Source: RGIG3178 sp964533965
GTDB taxonomy: Bacteria; Bacillota; Clostridia; Christensenellales; QAND01
Length of the DNA: 64,000 nt
Reading direction: 5' to 3'
NCBI GenBank assembly: GCA_964533965.1
Contig: CAZHNN010000011.1
Location: 1 to 64,000 of the forward strand
Below are positions 1-8,973 of this stretch, piece by piece. Under the pieces are notes generated by a model. The model was not told the origin of the DNA. It saw only the letters and a program-made list of their open reading frames with translations, and did not search any database. How positions within the stretch are numbered: the first letter of the stretch is position 1; each line of letters begins with the position of its first letter. A program made the position numbers and the translations under genes.

Positions 1-1
1 T

Positions 2-733
2 CCGGGCGGTATGTCCGATATGGCCATCATCGCGGAGGATATGGGGGCGAACACGATCACTGTGGCTCTCATGCAATTATTGCGGGTTATTGCGGTATAT
101 ATTATATTCCCACAAATGATTGGTCGAATGCTCGCAAAGCGCAAAGCGAAAGCCGCAGTGGCGGAAACAGTGGAGCAGCTTCCTGCTCAAGAAGAACCCC
201 CAATTGAAAAACCCAAAGCAGTCGCATCGACAAAAGAAAAGGCGACAGGATTTGCATTTACAATAACATCTGCTACGATTGGCGGTGTACTCGCTACGAT
301 GGCAGGCATTCCGGCAGGTCCCATGGTAGGTGCGATGTTTTTCACGGCTATTTCTAACGTCGTGTTCAACAAAGGGTTCTTTCCTGGCAAATTACGCCCG
401 TATATCCAAATACTCGCTGGCGCCTATATCGGTACTCAGATGAATGCAAGTACGCTTACCACATTGGTTTCGCTTTTCGTACCGACCATCATCATGGTGA
501 TTTGCCTGGTCGGGTTTTCGATGGCGCTCGCTTTCATGGTTCACAAGTTCACGAAGCTGGATTTCGGCATAAGCCTTCTGGGCTGTGCGCCTGCCGGCGT
601 GCAGGAGATGTCCCTGTTGGCGGACGACCTTGGCGTCGATTCGACGAAGGTTGCGATCATGCATACGTTCCGGCTTTCCTCCGTCATCGCCTTTTTCCCG
701 GTGATTCTTGGCGCCATATCCCATTTGCTATAA
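2..733 (+). CDS. AbrB-family membrane protein, 3' part (5' end outside window)
   Basis: The frame is open to the left edge, and the codons just before the first ATG (position 11) read Pro-Gly-Gly. That is the family motif PGGxxEMA, so the gene starts before the window. The visible 243 residues hold the end of the first repeat, a charged linker (about residues 43-78) and a second half with four or five membrane segments. A second copy of the motif, APAGVQEMSLLADDLG, is followed by the conserved H-x-x-R. Members of this family (Pfam AbrB, once labelled ammonia monooxygenase) are predicted inner-membrane transporters or regulators built from two such halves. The substrate is not known. A terminator follows at 781-805. 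The family is clear; the function is not. Confidence 0.8.
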   Translation, partial: PGGMSDMAIIAEDMGANTITVALMQLLRVIAVYIIFPQMIGRMLAKRKAKAAVAETVEQLPAQEEPPIEKPKAVASTKEKATGFAFTITSATIGGVLATMAGIPAGPMVGAMFFTAISNVVFNKGFFPGKLRPYIQILAGAYIGTQMNASTLTTLVSLFVPTIIMVICLVGFSMALAFMVHKFTKLDFGISLLGCAPAGVQEMSLLADDLGVDSTKVAIMHTFRLSSVIAFFPVILGAISHLL

Positions 734-778
734 GAGACATAAAGAAGAGCTCCTCAAATCGCTGTTAAGAATTAACAA

Positions 779-806
779 AAAAGGCCGCAGGTACGCGGCC
801 TTTTTC
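779..806 (+). terminator. Rho-independent terminator of the AbrB-family gene
   Basis: The arms AAGGCCGC and GCGGCCTT enclose a short loop and end in TTTTTCT. It lies about 50 bases after the stop of the upstream gene. Confidence 0.85.
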
Positions 807-861
807 TATTTCGATGATTTTCTACTTCGTTTTGGAATGTAAACAAACGTACAAAATCAAA

Positions 862-1197
862 CTATAGCCTGAAATAAAACGCGATGGTTCCGATCATGCC
901 TATTATTGTAAAAAAATACCCGGTAATTCTGATGTCTTTATCCAGGCAGCCTTTGTCGTAGGCTATTTTTTCATGGTATACGGCTTGCATGGCAGAATAG
1001 AGGTGCTTGAATTTGAATTGCAGCCCAAGCAGGAAATATAAGCCATACAAAAAAAGCATGCCTCCCAAGGCGAGTATGGTGATGGTTCTAGTTGCTTGCG
1101 CTATCTTTAAGCCGAACAATACACTGGCCAACAAAATGAAAAAGCCGTAACGGATGAAAAAACAAAGACGCGATGTCCCATTTTCTTTTTGATGCAT
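862..1197 (-). CDS. small membrane protein of unknown function
   Basis: This encodes 111 residues if translation begins at the ATG ending at 1197, which has GAGG five to six bases upstream. An in-frame start 15 bases earlier has no ribosome site. Three hydrophobic segments are visible (about residues 13-33, 40-62 and 90-108), with a basic and polar stretch between the second and third. There is no motif I recognise. The gene stands alone, convergent with the AbrB-family gene and divergent from the wall-anchored protein. A real but uncharacterised small integral membrane protein is the most that can be said. Confidence 0.6.
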   Translation of the reverse strand: MHQKENGTSRLCFFIRYGFFILLASVLFGLKIAQATRTITILALGGMLFLYGLYFLLGLQFKFKHLYSAMQAVYHEKIAYDKGCLDKDIRITGYFFTIIGMIGTIAFYFRL

Positions 1198-1573
1198 ATT
1201 CCTCACTCCCATACAAGAATTATATAGTGTAACAGATCATATACCAACCGCCAAAATCTAGCATTCTTCGTCTTCCGTTTCCATTTTAAAATTCAAAGTA
1301 TCTTTTAAATTTTGTGTAGACCAAAAGCGCTATTTATAGCTTGTTTTGAGCGCAACCATTTTCTATCCAAACCAACTATCTAGCGCCAAATTAATTAGTA
1401 TGGCTGCTATATAAAAGCTTTTTGGAACGCACGGTAAATATGCTATTTTTAAAACTAAAATTCGACAATAAAAGTGCAAATAATACAATAAAATACGCTA
1501 TAAATTAACTAAATAATATTTAAAATATATAAAGGAGTTGATATCCAAAAAAACAATAAAAGGAGTAGATGCC
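1198..1573. other. AT-rich intergenic region between divergent genes
   Basis: About 375 bases of strongly AT-rich DNA without a gene. It holds the promoter proposed at 1461-1489. No riboswitch core was recognised. A second ribosome-site-like AAAGGAG at 1531-1537 precedes a TTG that is in frame with the next gene. Confidence 0.6.
1461..1489 (+). promoter_or_regulatory. putative sigma-A promoter of the wall-anchored protein
   Basis: TTCGAC at 1461-1466 and TACAAT at 1484-1489 are separated by 17 bases. They lie about 85 bases before the start codon. Confidence 0.45.
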
Positions 1574-4342
1574 ATGTACAAAAACAAGCCAAAGAAATGG
1601 CAAAAATTGCTGATCTATGCAATTGTAGCCGCGTTTGTGTTCATGCAAAACATGCCGGGCATTGTTGCCTATGCGGCAGGAGGAGAAAAGAGTACCAGCA
1701 TCCACGTGTTCGGTGTTCCAGATGAAGCTACCGATGTTGATGTAAATGTTGATGGTGTCATCAAGGATTGTTCAGAACAAGGCAGTCATTGGACGGTGAA
1801 CGATGAAGGGGAATATGTTACAGACGAGATTGATTCGGTCATCGTACATTATGGCTCAGTCTCAGTTACCTATTCCGGCACCGATTTGGATATCGGTATG
1901 GAAGGCGGGGGAAGCGGGACTATCAGAGTTGATGTCCTTAACGCCAGCGCTCCCACATATTCCATCAATACAACTGTAACCAACGGCACCATCACGGCTG
2001 ACGAGTCGGGGATTCCGCAAGGAGCAAACAGGACGATCTCCTACAGCCCGGACGAAGGCTATCACCTCTTAAGCGTCACGGTGGACGGCAACAATGCGAC
2101 CACAACGAACCCTAGTAGTGTCACATTCAATGACATCGTCGCCAACCATACCGTGGTCGTCGTGTACGAAGCGAACCCCACGTTTGGCATCGATACGACC
2201 GTAACCAACGGCACCATCACGGCTGACGAATCGGGGATTCCGCAAGGAGCAAACAGGACGATCTCCTACAGCCCGGCCGAAGGCTATCACCTCTTGAGCG
2301 TGACGGTGGACGGCAACGATGCGACCGTGACGAACCCGGATAGCGTCACATTCAATGAAATCGCCGCCAACCATACCGTGGTCGTCGTGTACGAAGCGAA
2401 CCCCATGTTTGGCATCGATACGACCGTAACCAACGGCACCATCACGGCTGATGAGTCGGGGATTCCGCAAGGCGCCAACAGGACGATCTCTTACAGCCCG
2501 GATGCAGGCTATCACCTCTTGAGCGTCACGGTAGATGGCAACGATGCGACCGTGACGAACCCGGATAGTGTCACATTCAATGAAATCGCCGCTAACCATA
2601 CCGTGGTTGTCGTATACGAAGCGAATCCCACGTTTGGCATCGATACGACCGTAACCAACGGCACCATCACGGCTGATGAATCGGGGATTCCGCAAGGAGC
2701 CAACAGGACGATCTCCTACAGCCCGGACACAGGCTTTCACCTTTTAAGCGTCACGGTGGACGGAGAGCCGGTTTCCATCTCCGAACACCCGGACAGTTAC
2801 AACTTCTATGAGATCAATGCCAACCATACCGTGGTCGTCGTATATGAAGCGAACCCCACGTTTGGCATCGATACGACTGTGACAAACGGCACCATCACGG
2901 CTGACGAGTCGGGGATTCCGCAAGGCGCCAACAGGACGATCTCCTACGGCCCGAACGCAGGCTGCTATCTGGTGAGCGTAACGGTTGACGGCACCCCGGT
3001 GGACATCACGGCGTATCCCGACAGCTACACGTTCTCTGAGATCAGTGCCAACCATACCATTGAAGTCGTGTATGAAGAAGAGCAAGTCGATACCTTCGAG
3101 ATCTGCACATCGGTGGTAGGCGGCACCATCACGCCCGACATCACCGGTATTCCGAGCGGAGAGAATCGCACGATCAGCTACAGCCCGCTGCCCGGCTTCC
3201 ATCTTGTAAGCGTGAAGGTGGACGGCGTGCCGGTGGACATTACCGCTCACCCGGACAGTTTCACGTTCACAGAGATCACAGCCGACCACAAGATTGACGT
3301 CGTGTATTGCATCAATTTGTATACCGTCGCCACATCCGTCGTCAACGGGAGCATCACGCCGACCTTTACGATGATTCCCTATGGCTTGCCTCTGTTCCCA
3401 GTAGCATATGCACCGAATCCCGGATGCTACCTGGTGAGCGTCACTGTGGACGGCGTCCCGCAGGATGTCACAACATGCCCCTTTGTATATTTCTTCAAGA
3501 ATGTCACCGCCAACCATCTGGTTGAAGTCGTGTACGCGCCCGTAACGTTTACGATCGACACCGAGGTCACAGGCGGCACCATTACGCCGGACGAGACGAA
3601 CATCCCGTATGGCGCAGACAGAACGGTGACCTACAGCCCGAACGTCGGATACCATCTGGCGAGCGTCACGGTTGACGGAAAACCGGTAGACATCACGGCT
3701 CATTCAAGCAGCTATGCGTTCGAGTGCATCAAGTGCAATCACACGATTTCGGTCATATATGAGATCGACAAGTTCTCGATTGATACGACCGTGACCAACG
3801 GCACAATCACGCCGGACGAAACGGGCATCCCCTACGGGTCCAGCAGGACGATCACCTACAGCCCGAACACGGGTTACCACCTTGTCAGCGTGACAGTGGA
3901 CGGATTAGCGGTGGACATCACAACGTATCCCACCAGCTACGCGTTTGACAGCGTGACAGCCAACCACACAGTGGTGGTAGTGTATGAAATCAACAAGTAC
4001 ACGATCGACACCACCGTTACCAACGGCACGATCACGCCGGACGAGACAGGTATCCTCTATGGATCTGACAGGACGATCACCTACAGCCCGAACGAAGACT
4101 ACACGCTCAAGAGCGTGACAGTGGACGGCGTTGCGGTGGACATCACCCTGAATCCCAATAGCTATACGTTTAGCAGCATCGCTGCCAACCACACGGTGGT
4201 TGTCGTGTATGAGCTCAGCGATGTGCCCGATACGGGCGATCAATCAAACATCCCGCTGTATGTCGCCGTGATGGCTCTGTCCCTGGCAGGCGCTGCGGTA
4301 ACCTTCGGGAAGGCCCGCGCCCAAAAGGAAAAGAGCAAGTAA
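1574..4342 (+). CDS. sortase-anchored surface protein with ten tandem beta-repeat units
   Basis: This 922-residue protein has a signal peptide (basic N-terminus, hydrophobic core, ending near VAYAAGG at about residue 35). An N-terminal domain of about 90 residues follows, then ten units of about 75 residues. Each unit carries the pattern TxVTNGTITxDExGIPxG ... YSPxxGYxLxSVTVDG ... NHTVxVVYE, which resembles the Flg_new_2/InlB B-repeat-like class. The C-terminus is VPDTGD, a hydrophobic segment and a basic tail: a sortase signal of PXTG type. The ATG at 1574 was chosen because AGGAG lies eight bases upstream and the signal peptide begins there. A TTG 36 bases earlier also has a ribosome site and cannot be ruled out. 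The next gene is a sortase, so the pair probably works together. The ligand is unknown. Confidence 0.85.
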   Translation: MYKNKPKKWQKLLIYAIVAAFVFMQNMPGIVAYAAGGEKSTSIHVFGVPDEATDVDVNVDGVIKDCSEQGSHWTVNDEGEYVTDEIDSVIVHYGSVSVTYSGTDLDIGMEGGGSGTIRVDVLNASAPTYSINTTVTNGTITADESGIPQGANRTISYSPDEGYHLLSVTVDGNNATTTNPSSVTFNDIVANHTVVVVYEANPTFGIDTTVTNGTITADESGIPQGANRTISYSPAEGYHLLSVTVDGNDATVTNPDSVTFNEIAANHTVVVVYEANPMFGIDTTVTNGTITADESGIPQGANRTISYSPDAGYHLLSVTVDGNDATVTNPDSVTFNEIAANHTVVVVYEANPTFGIDTTVTNGTITADESGIPQGANRTISYSPDTGFHLLSVTVDGEPVSISEHPDSYNFYEINANHTVVVVYEANPTFGIDTTVTNGTITADESGIPQGANRTISYGPNAGCYLVSVTVDGTPVDITAYPDSYTFSEISANHTIEVVYEEEQVDTFEICTSVVGGTITPDITGIPSGENRTISYSPLPGFHLVSVKVDGVPVDITAHPDSFTFTEITADHKIDVVYCINLYTVATSVVNGSITPTFTMIPYGLPLFPVAYAPNPGCYLVSVTVDGVPQDVTTCPFVYFFKNVTANHLVEVVYAPVTFTIDTEVTGGTITPDETNIPYGADRTVTYSPNVGYHLASVTVDGKPVDITAHSSSYAFECIKCNHTISVIYEIDKFSIDTTVTNGTITPDETGIPYGSSRTITYSPNTGYHLVSVTVDGLAVDITTYPTSYAFDSVTANHTVVVVYEINKYTIDTTVTNGTITPDETGILYGSDRTITYSPNEDYTLKSVTVDGVAVDITLNPNSYTFSSIAANHTVVVVYELSDVPDTGDQSNIPLYVAVMALSLAGAAVTFGKARAQKEKSK
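1955..4215 (+). repeat. in-gene tandem repeat array, 225-bp unit
   Basis: Ten protein-level units are encoded. The first four are spaced exactly 225 bases apart (common marker CAACGGCACCATCACGGC at 1981, 2206, 2431 and 2656) and are nearly identical at DNA level. The fifth lies 228 bases on. Units six to ten are diverged at DNA level. Confidence 0.9.
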
Positions 4343-4378
4343 ACCGGCCAGTCATTCCCGATAATCCTTAAATCGATG

Positions 4379-4413
4379 AAGGAGGTTTGCTGATTACAGC
4401 AAACCTCCTTTCA
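4379..4413 (+). terminator. perfect 14-bp hairpin between surface protein and sortase genes
   Basis: The arms at 4379-4392 and 4397-4410 are perfect complements around the loop ATTA. They are followed by TC and then the sortase ribosome site AAAGGAG (4413-4419). The T tract is short, so partial termination or a processing/stability role is as likely as full termination. Confidence 0.65.
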
Positions 4414-4425
4414 AAGGAGATACAT

Positions 4426-5190
4426 ATGAGGACAAAAGTGATAAAGCCAGGCAAGAGCCTTTTTGTGGTCGCTGGGTGCTTATTCCTCGCGGTGTTTATC
4501 TATTTCGGGTATACGCTTGTCAGCACACTGATCCAATATCAGAGGAGCGAACGGGCGTATGATGAATTGCAGAACGCCTTAACGGTTGCCAAAGCAGCGG
4601 AGACCGTATCGGATTCGGATCCGGTGCCCATCAAGGTGGATTTTGGTTCGCTTCAAAAGACGAATCCGGATATTGTTGGCTGGCTGTACTGTGAAGGAAC
4701 GGTAATCAATTATCCGGTCGTGCAGGGGAAGGACAACAGCTATTACTTGAAACACCTGTACAACGGAACGAAAAACGCGAGCGGAACGCTTTTCATCGAC
4801 TACCGCAACGGCAAAGGCTTTTCGGATGAAAACACCGTTGTGTACGGCCATCATATGAAAAACGGCAGCATGTTTGCAAGCCTCGTGAACTATCGCTCCC
4901 AATCCTATTATGACAAGCACCCTGTATTGTATTTTTTAACGCCTTCAAACAACTATCGCATCGAGCTGTTCAGCGGATACATCTGTGGTTCCACATCATC
5001 CGCGTTTGAAAGGCAGATCAAGCCCGAAACGAATTTCACTTCGCATCTTGTGAGTGCCACGAAGAAATCAGACTTTAAGAGCAGCATAAGCGTAACGTCC
5101 GTCGACAGGATAGTGACACTGTCGACGTGCACATATGAGTATGAAAATGCAAGGTACGTGGTACACGGTAAGATCGTATTGTTGAAGTGA
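4426..5190 (+). CDS. srtB: class B sortase
   Basis: This 254-residue transpeptidase is anchored by one N-terminal membrane segment (about residues 11-31), with the enzyme outside the cell. It would cleave the surface protein's PXTG-type signal and join it to the wall or to a pilin-like partner. The catalytic residues are visible: His in VYGHHMKNGSMF (about residue 145), Cys in LSTCTYEYENARYVVHG (about residue 232) and Arg eight residues later. The insertion between His and Cys and the TLSTC signature fit class B. The start at 4426 has AAAGGAG seven bases upstream. Clostridial SrtB enzymes are known to accept PXTG-like signals, which fits VPDTG in the preceding gene. The order substrate-sortase suggests a dedicated pair. 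Confidence 0.9.
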   Translation: MRTKVIKPGKSLFVVAGCLFLAVFIYFGYTLVSTLIQYQRSERAYDELQNALTVAKAAETVSDSDPVPIKVDFGSLQKTNPDIVGWLYCEGTVINYPVVQGKDNSYYLKHLYNGTKNASGTLFIDYRNGKGFSDENTVVYGHHMKNGSMFASLVNYRSQSYYDKHPVLYFLTPSNNYRIELFSGYICGSTSSAFERQIKPETNFTSHLVSATKKSDFKSSISVTSVDRIVTLSTCTYEYENARYVVHGKIVLLK

Positions 5191-5248
5191 ATATCCAAAA
5201 TGCAAAATACAACGGGTTTCCCGAGGAATCGGAATTCTCCGCTAAGCG

Positions 5249-5277
5249 AAGGGATGACAATAAATTCATCCCTTTCA
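5249..5277 (+). terminator. terminator-like hairpin after the sortase gene
   Basis: The arms AAGGGATGA and TCATCCCTT have an eight-base loop and a weak T-rich tail. It lies 59 bases after the sortase stop. Confidence 0.55.
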
Positions 5278-5361
5278 TATTTCCAGGAAATAAGTTTGCA
5301 ATACTATTTCGGCTACAAATGGAATAATACTGTATTAGCGGAATAATGGGAGGGAACGAAA

Positions 5362-5766
5362 ATGCCTGAGACGCTGGTATACTTGAGCGACCAATGGAGG
5401 GAAGAAGCGGAGAAGAGGTTGGCGGAGGAATTGACGCCGGATGTTACAAATAATGCAAGCATATCCATGGCCAACTGCTATTGCAACTGTCCGGACGGAA
5501 ATGATAAATATGTGTATTTCAGCCTGTCGGATGGTAAACTCGATGCATTCCGCATTGGAACGGGCGAGGTGCCGGAGGCGGATTTGAGCGTTATTGCGGA
5601 CTACTGGGTGCATATACAGATGGCGAAACAGGAACTGAGCGCGCAATCGGCCATGATGTCCGGGAAGTTGAAACTCAAAGGAAACATGATGAAGGCGATG
5701 AAATATGCGCCGTTGTCTGACAGGGTCACAAAGGTGTTTTCTTCCATACCCACCGAATACGTATAA
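5362..5766 (+). CDS. SCP2-like sterol/lipid-carrier domain protein
   Basis: This is a 134-residue soluble protein. Its C-terminal half (SAMMSGKLKLKGNMMKAMKY) matches the SCP2 sterol-transfer fold signature, in which a lipid-pocket helix follows a G-K-L-K-hydrophobic-G-D/N strand. Bacterial members of this size are thought to bind lipids or fatty acyl groups in the cytosol, but their roles are mostly unknown. The start has GGGAGGGAAC upstream. The gene stands alone and converges on the permease of the NRPS-like operon, separated by a shared terminator. Its nearness to an acyl-handling operon is suggestive only, as the strands are opposite. Confidence 0.7.
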   Translation: MPETLVYLSDQWREEAEKRLAEELTPDVTNNASISMANCYCNCPDGNDKYVYFSLSDGKLDAFRIGTGEVPEADLSVIADYWVHIQMAKQELSAQSAMMSGKLKLKGNMMKAMKYAPLSDRVTKVFSSIPTEYV

Positions 5767-5828
5767 CAGTGATCGAAAGGCTGAATACCTTCTGCTTTTC
5801 GATCAACATGCAAGGAATCAACACATGA

Positions 5829-5886
5829 AAAATCCTCCCGTTTCCGCTTGCTCTCTATGAACGGCAAGAAGCGGGAGGATCTTTGT
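5829..5886. terminator. bidirectional terminator between convergent genes
   Basis: The arms ATCCTCCCG (5832-5840) and CGGGAGGAT (5872-5880) enclose an inner CTTGC/GCAAG pairing. A-rich and T-rich flanks lie on either side. Confidence 0.75.
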
Positions 5887-5897
5887 TTACTTATCGA

Positions 5898-8800
5898 TCA
5901 GTCGAGCGATTTTAGGGATTCCACCATGTCGATTTTCCTTAGCCGGAAGTGCATGAGGAAGTTGACGATCACCGTAAACAACACGGTCAGAACGCCTGCG
6001 AACAGGAAGTTTAGCAGATTCAACGTTCGCCCGAACATAACGATATCCATCTCGGCAGAGGCTACGACAAAGTGATGCAGTACCACGCCAAGGGCTGCTC
6101 CGATTAGCATTCCGATGATCATCAGGATGATATTTTCCCGGAATACGAAGTTCGATGTCTCATTGTCATAAAAGCCCAATACTTTAATGGTAGCGATCTC
6201 GCGGATACGCTCGCCGATGTTGATGTTCGTAAGGTTATACAGCACAACGAACGCCAGAAGACCGGCGCATATGATCATCACCAGAACGACCGTGTTCAGG
6301 CTATTGATAGAATCGGAGAAGGTCTTGCTCATATTGGTGACATACCAGACGGTCATCACTCTATCGTTTTTCAGCCAGTCGTTTGCCAATAGCTTTTTGA
6401 CGGAATCATTCTTTTCGGTCGTGTTTGCCAGAACCGTATTGAAAACGGGTTTTTCACCATATGCGGCTTCGTATACGTCCGGGGTCATATAGACATAATG
6501 GTGCACGTAGTTTTCCGTGATATCGACGATTTTGAATGAAAGCGTCCTGTCATCGTCAGTAAGGGAAATGGTGTCGCCGATCTTTACCTGCAGTAGATCG
6601 GATAGCTTTTCAGTGATCACAACGCCGCTCTCATTGAGTCCGATGCCGGTTCCGCCCGATCGGTGTCTAAGGGAGATAAAATCAGGCAGCTTTTGCAAAT
6701 CATCCGGTACGAAGATGTTCACCTCCAGCTTCTTTACACCTGCCTGAGCATGAAGGATTTTCTGACAGGTGAACAAACCTTCCCGGATTCTGGTATCGGA
6801 TCGGATCGAAGCATCCATGTTCTGCTTATCCTGCTGCGTGAAGTTGTCCTTTAGGCTGAATATCATATCGTAATGTGAGATCTCCTCAAACTGCTTGCTT
6901 ACAACCATTGATACCGAGCTCTTCAGCCCGAAGCCTGCGACCATCAACGCCATACAGCCCGCTATGCCGAGCACCGTCATATAAAAGCGGATTTTGTAAC
7001 GAAACAGGTTCCGGCTTGTGATCTTGGATATAAAACTCAATTTGGACCATACAAAGGCAGTTTTCTCCAGGAAAATCCGTTTGCCGGGTTTGGGAGGCTT
7101 AGGCCGCATGAGCAAGGCAGGCTGGGATAATAGCTCCTTAATGCAGGCAAACACGGCTGTCAGCGAAGTGCACAGCACCGTTACGACAACGGATGCAATT
7201 GCTATACCCCAAGGCATGACGGTGACGATGGGCGGCAGGCTATACATGATGTCGAATGCGCCGTAAATCACTTTGGGGAAGAGCACATAGCCCATAAAAA
7301 TTCCGGCGACACTGCCAAGAAGACTCGCGAGTATGGCATATGAGAAATACTTGGATGCGATCCTGATGTGGCTGTAGCCCAATGCCTTATAAGTACCGAT
7401 CTGCGTGCGCTGCTCTTCCACCATGCGCAACATGGTTGTCAGGCAGACAAGACACACCACGAGCAGGAAGAAGAGGGGGAAGAGCGTGGCAACCCCGTCC
7501 ATTCTGTCGGCGTTTTCCCTGTACCCCGTATAACCCGGGTTATCATCGCGCGTGAGAACAAGCCACTCGGGCACTTCAATATCGTTGATTTTTTTCTGCG
7601 CATCGGCAATCTCCTTTTTGGCATCGTTGATCTTCACAAGGGCGTCGTCTAGGTCCTTCTGCGCGTCTCTCTTTGCCCTGTTCAGATCTGAACGCTGCTT
7701 ATCCAGCTGCTTTTTTGTCTGCTCCAATTGTTCGTTCGTGGCTGTCAGCTGCTTTTCTGTGGCATCCAGCTGTGCTTTTTGCTGTGCGAGCTGTGTCGTG
7801 CCGCTTTCGTATTGTTTTTGCATGTCTGCGAGCTGCTGCTGCATGGCTGGAAGATTCGGATCGTCGGGGGGTGTTGCGTCGATTTGCGCCTGCAGCGATT
7901 GAATCTGCGAGTGCAGCTGGTCCAGTTTCGCCTGCTGCTCCGCCATCTGCTCCTGCGCTTGCGCTTTGGTCACCTGGAATTCGCTGTATGATTTGTCGTA
8001 TTTCGCTTTTCCAACATAATACTGATTGTACGCATTATTGAGCTTTCTCTCGGCGCTGGCAATGTCTCTATCGTATTTTGCCTTCCCGTCGTTGTACTCT
8101 TTTTCGGCATCGTCAAGCTTCTGGGACGCCTCCGCTATGTCAGCATCGGCTTCGGATTTGACATTGTTGTACCGGATGACCGAACGCTCTTTGCCCAGTG
8201 GATCAAGCGAATTTTTAATCTTTGATATCGCATCGGCGTATTCGTCTGAAAATGCGGATATGTCTGTGGTTTCGGCTAGGCTTAGGTAGATATCCGTATA
8301 GATCGAATAGTTGAAGTCATCGGGTGTGATATACATGAAGCAGCCGACTGAGCCGCTGCCGATGGTGCTGCTGCCTCTTTCCAGCGATATGTACTGCGGC
8401 GAATTGACAAAGCCCACCACTTCAAACGAATCTACTTTCAGGCTGTCAGTTAGATCTTCACCCTCTTCGGCGATGAATTTGACGGTATCCCCCAATTTGA
8501 AGGTGATTGGATTCTGTATGCTATTCGCTTCTACAACGCATTCGCCGGATTTCTGCGGGAGCCTGCCGGAAAGGAGGACAAGGTCGTTCAGAGCCTTGGA
8601 CGAAGCGTCGTATGCCTTTGGCATTGCATGTACCTTCACGACGATATTGGAACCGTTGGCTTCCATCAGGGCGTCGGTTGTATAGGACGGCATTACCGTC
8701 GAGATCTCCTTTAGGTTTAAAAGCGCCTGCGCATCCGCCTCTTCAAACCCAAGAGACGAGACGATATGGATATCGCTCAAATTCGTGGATCTAAAATACC

Positions 8801-8954
8801 GGTCGGCTGTAATCTTCATATCGGGACACGTGGCTTTTAGGCCCACAAAGAAGCTGACGCCAATGGCCACGATCATTAAAATGGAGAAAAACCGGCTTGG
8901 CTTGTTCTTGATTTCTCGTATCGTATCCTTTAAAGAAGCGTTTCGCACGGCCAA
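5898..8954 (-). CDS. giant FtsX/MacB-type ABC transporter permease with extracellular coiled coil
   Basis: The protein has 1018 residues. TM1 is near residues 21-40. A large outer region follows, including a long coiled coil rich in Gln, Ala, Lys and Asp (about 270-455). Three membrane segments lie at about 485-600, then a second segment near 655 with another outer domain, and three C-terminal segments at about 880-1005. This is two FtsX cores joined, one of the long single-chain permease types of Gram-positive bacteria. Translation starts at TTG with AAGGGG just upstream, 19 bases after the ATPase stop, so the two are co-translated. As the last gene of the operon it most likely exports the acylated product, or passes on a mechanical signal across the membrane. 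The substrate is not shown by sequence. Confidence 0.85.
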   Translation of the reverse strand: MAVRNASLKDTIREIKNKPSRFFSILMIVAIGVSFFVGLKATCPDMKITADRYFRSTNLSDIHIVSSLGFEEADAQALLNLKEISTVMPSYTTDALMEANGSNIVVKVHAMPKAYDASSKALNDLVLLSGRLPQKSGECVVEANSIQNPITFKLGDTVKFIAEEGEDLTDSLKVDSFEVVGFVNSPQYISLERGSSTIGSGSVGCFMYITPDDFNYSIYTDIYLSLAETTDISAFSDEYADAISKIKNSLDPLGKERSVIRYNNVKSEADADIAEASQKLDDAEKEYNDGKAKYDRDIASAERKLNNAYNQYYVGKAKYDKSYSEFQVTKAQAQEQMAEQQAKLDQLHSQIQSLQAQIDATPPDDPNLPAMQQQLADMQKQYESGTTQLAQQKAQLDATEKQLTATNEQLEQTKKQLDKQRSDLNRAKRDAQKDLDDALVKINDAKKEIADAQKKINDIEVPEWLVLTRDDNPGYTGYRENADRMDGVATLFPLFFLLVVCLVCLTTMLRMVEEQRTQIGTYKALGYSHIRIASKYFSYAILASLLGSVAGIFMGYVLFPKVIYGAFDIMYSLPPIVTVMPWGIAIASVVVTVLCTSLTAVFACIKELLSQPALLMRPKPPKPGKRIFLEKTAFVWSKLSFISKITSRNLFRYKIRFYMTVLGIAGCMALMVAGFGLKSSVSMVVSKQFEEISHYDMIFSLKDNFTQQDKQNMDASIRSDTRIREGLFTCQKILHAQAGVKKLEVNIFVPDDLQKLPDFISLRHRSGGTGIGLNESGVVITEKLSDLLQVKIGDTISLTDDDRTLSFKIVDITENYVHHYVYMTPDVYEAAYGEKPVFNTVLANTTEKNDSVKKLLANDWLKNDRVMTVWYVTNMSKTFSDSINSLNTVVLVMIICAGLLAFVVLYNLTNINIGERIREIATIKVLGFYDNETSNFVFRENIILMIIGMLIGAALGVVLHHFVVASAEMDIVMFGRTLNLLNFLFAGVLTVLFTVIVNFLMHFRLRKIDMVESLKSLD

Positions 8955-8973
8955 AATCCCCTTCTTTCGCTTT

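Noticed and set aside
2069..3703. Long minus-strand open frames opposite the surface-protein repeats
   Set aside because: They mirror the repetitive codon pattern of the plus-strand gene and have no ribosome sites or family motifs.
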